DNA of 64,000 nt. It comes from Trichococcus patagoniensis. Lineage in GTDB: Bacteria; Bacillota; Bacilli; Lactobacillales; Aerococcaceae. The notes under the pieces are model-generated. The model was not told the DNA's origin. It saw nothing but the letters and a program-made list of their open reading frames with translations, and made no database searches. This document shows, one piece after another, positions 63,937 through 64,000 of this stretch (positions are counted from its first letter, which is position 1; each line of letters begins with the position of its first letter). The stretch lies in contig NZ_QAOM01000007.1 in assembly GCF_003051085.1 (NCBI RefSeq), positions 94,874-158,873 on the forward strand, given 5' to 3'. Both the position numbers and the translations under genes were made by a program.

Positions 63937-64000
63937 GAATGCTGAAAAGCATTGATATTAAAGGTTTTTATTGGATATTCCTATTGAAATCCCGTCCTTC

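Noticed and set aside
63761..63952. 63-residue minus-strand frame beyond attR
   Set aside because: It reads through the 20-bp hairpin; the frame showing similarity to an integrase end is a different one.

Overview
The window is low-to-mid GC Firmicutes DNA. Gene content and order (tig-clpX-engB, dnaG-rpoD, trmK-nif3-pepT, truB-ribF, hemW-hrcA-grpE-dnaK-dnaJ, lepA), TTG/GTG starts with strong Shine-Dalgarno sites, sigma-A promoters and a CIRCE operator point to Lactobacillales. The ATP-type PEP carboxykinase makes a Carnobacteriaceae-like host (for example Trichococcus or Carnobacterium) my best guess. That placement is inference.

Bases 1-23514 are chromosomal housekeeping DNA: protein folding and proteolysis (tig, clpX, hrcA-grpE-dnaK-dnaJ), replication and transcription initiation (dnaG, rpoD), ribosome and tRNA functions (engB, trmK, truB, lepA), cofactors (ribF, hemW), and peptide and central metabolism (pepT, pckA). 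Most units end in clear intrinsic terminators.

Bases 23472-63737 are a complete-looking siphovirus prophage of about 40.3 kb inserted into the 3' end of lepA. Imperfect 45-bp direct repeats (43/45 identical) mark attL and attR, and the two differences are silent in lepA. Reading left to right: the lysogeny module on the minus strand (integrase, unknown cargo, Ltp-like superinfection-exclusion protein, ImmA-type peptidase, CI-like repressor); the cI/cro switch with three GATAC-type operators; the early module (antirepressor, HTH proteins, YqaJ exonuclease, RecT, DnaD-type initiator, NrdH, SSB, DUF1064 nuclease, ArpU-type late activator); an SPP1-type head module; a long-tail module with two apparent programmed frameshifts (+1 at CCCTAA in the major tail protein, -1 in the tail chaperones); a baseplate and receptor-binding module; and holin-amidase lysis genes.

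Between the lysis genes and attR, where temperate phages often carry morons and defence genes, lies an AT-rich two-gene operon (61026-63435). Gene 1 resembles NA37/YejK nucleoid-associated proteins and gene 2 is a membrane-anchored protein with no family I recognise. The operon has its own promoter, a SOS-box-like site and a terminator-bearing leader. It is my main candidate for an undescribed system. Right of attR there is the decayed 3' end of a second integrase with similarly placed arm-type repeats, so lepA appears to be a repeatedly used insertion site.
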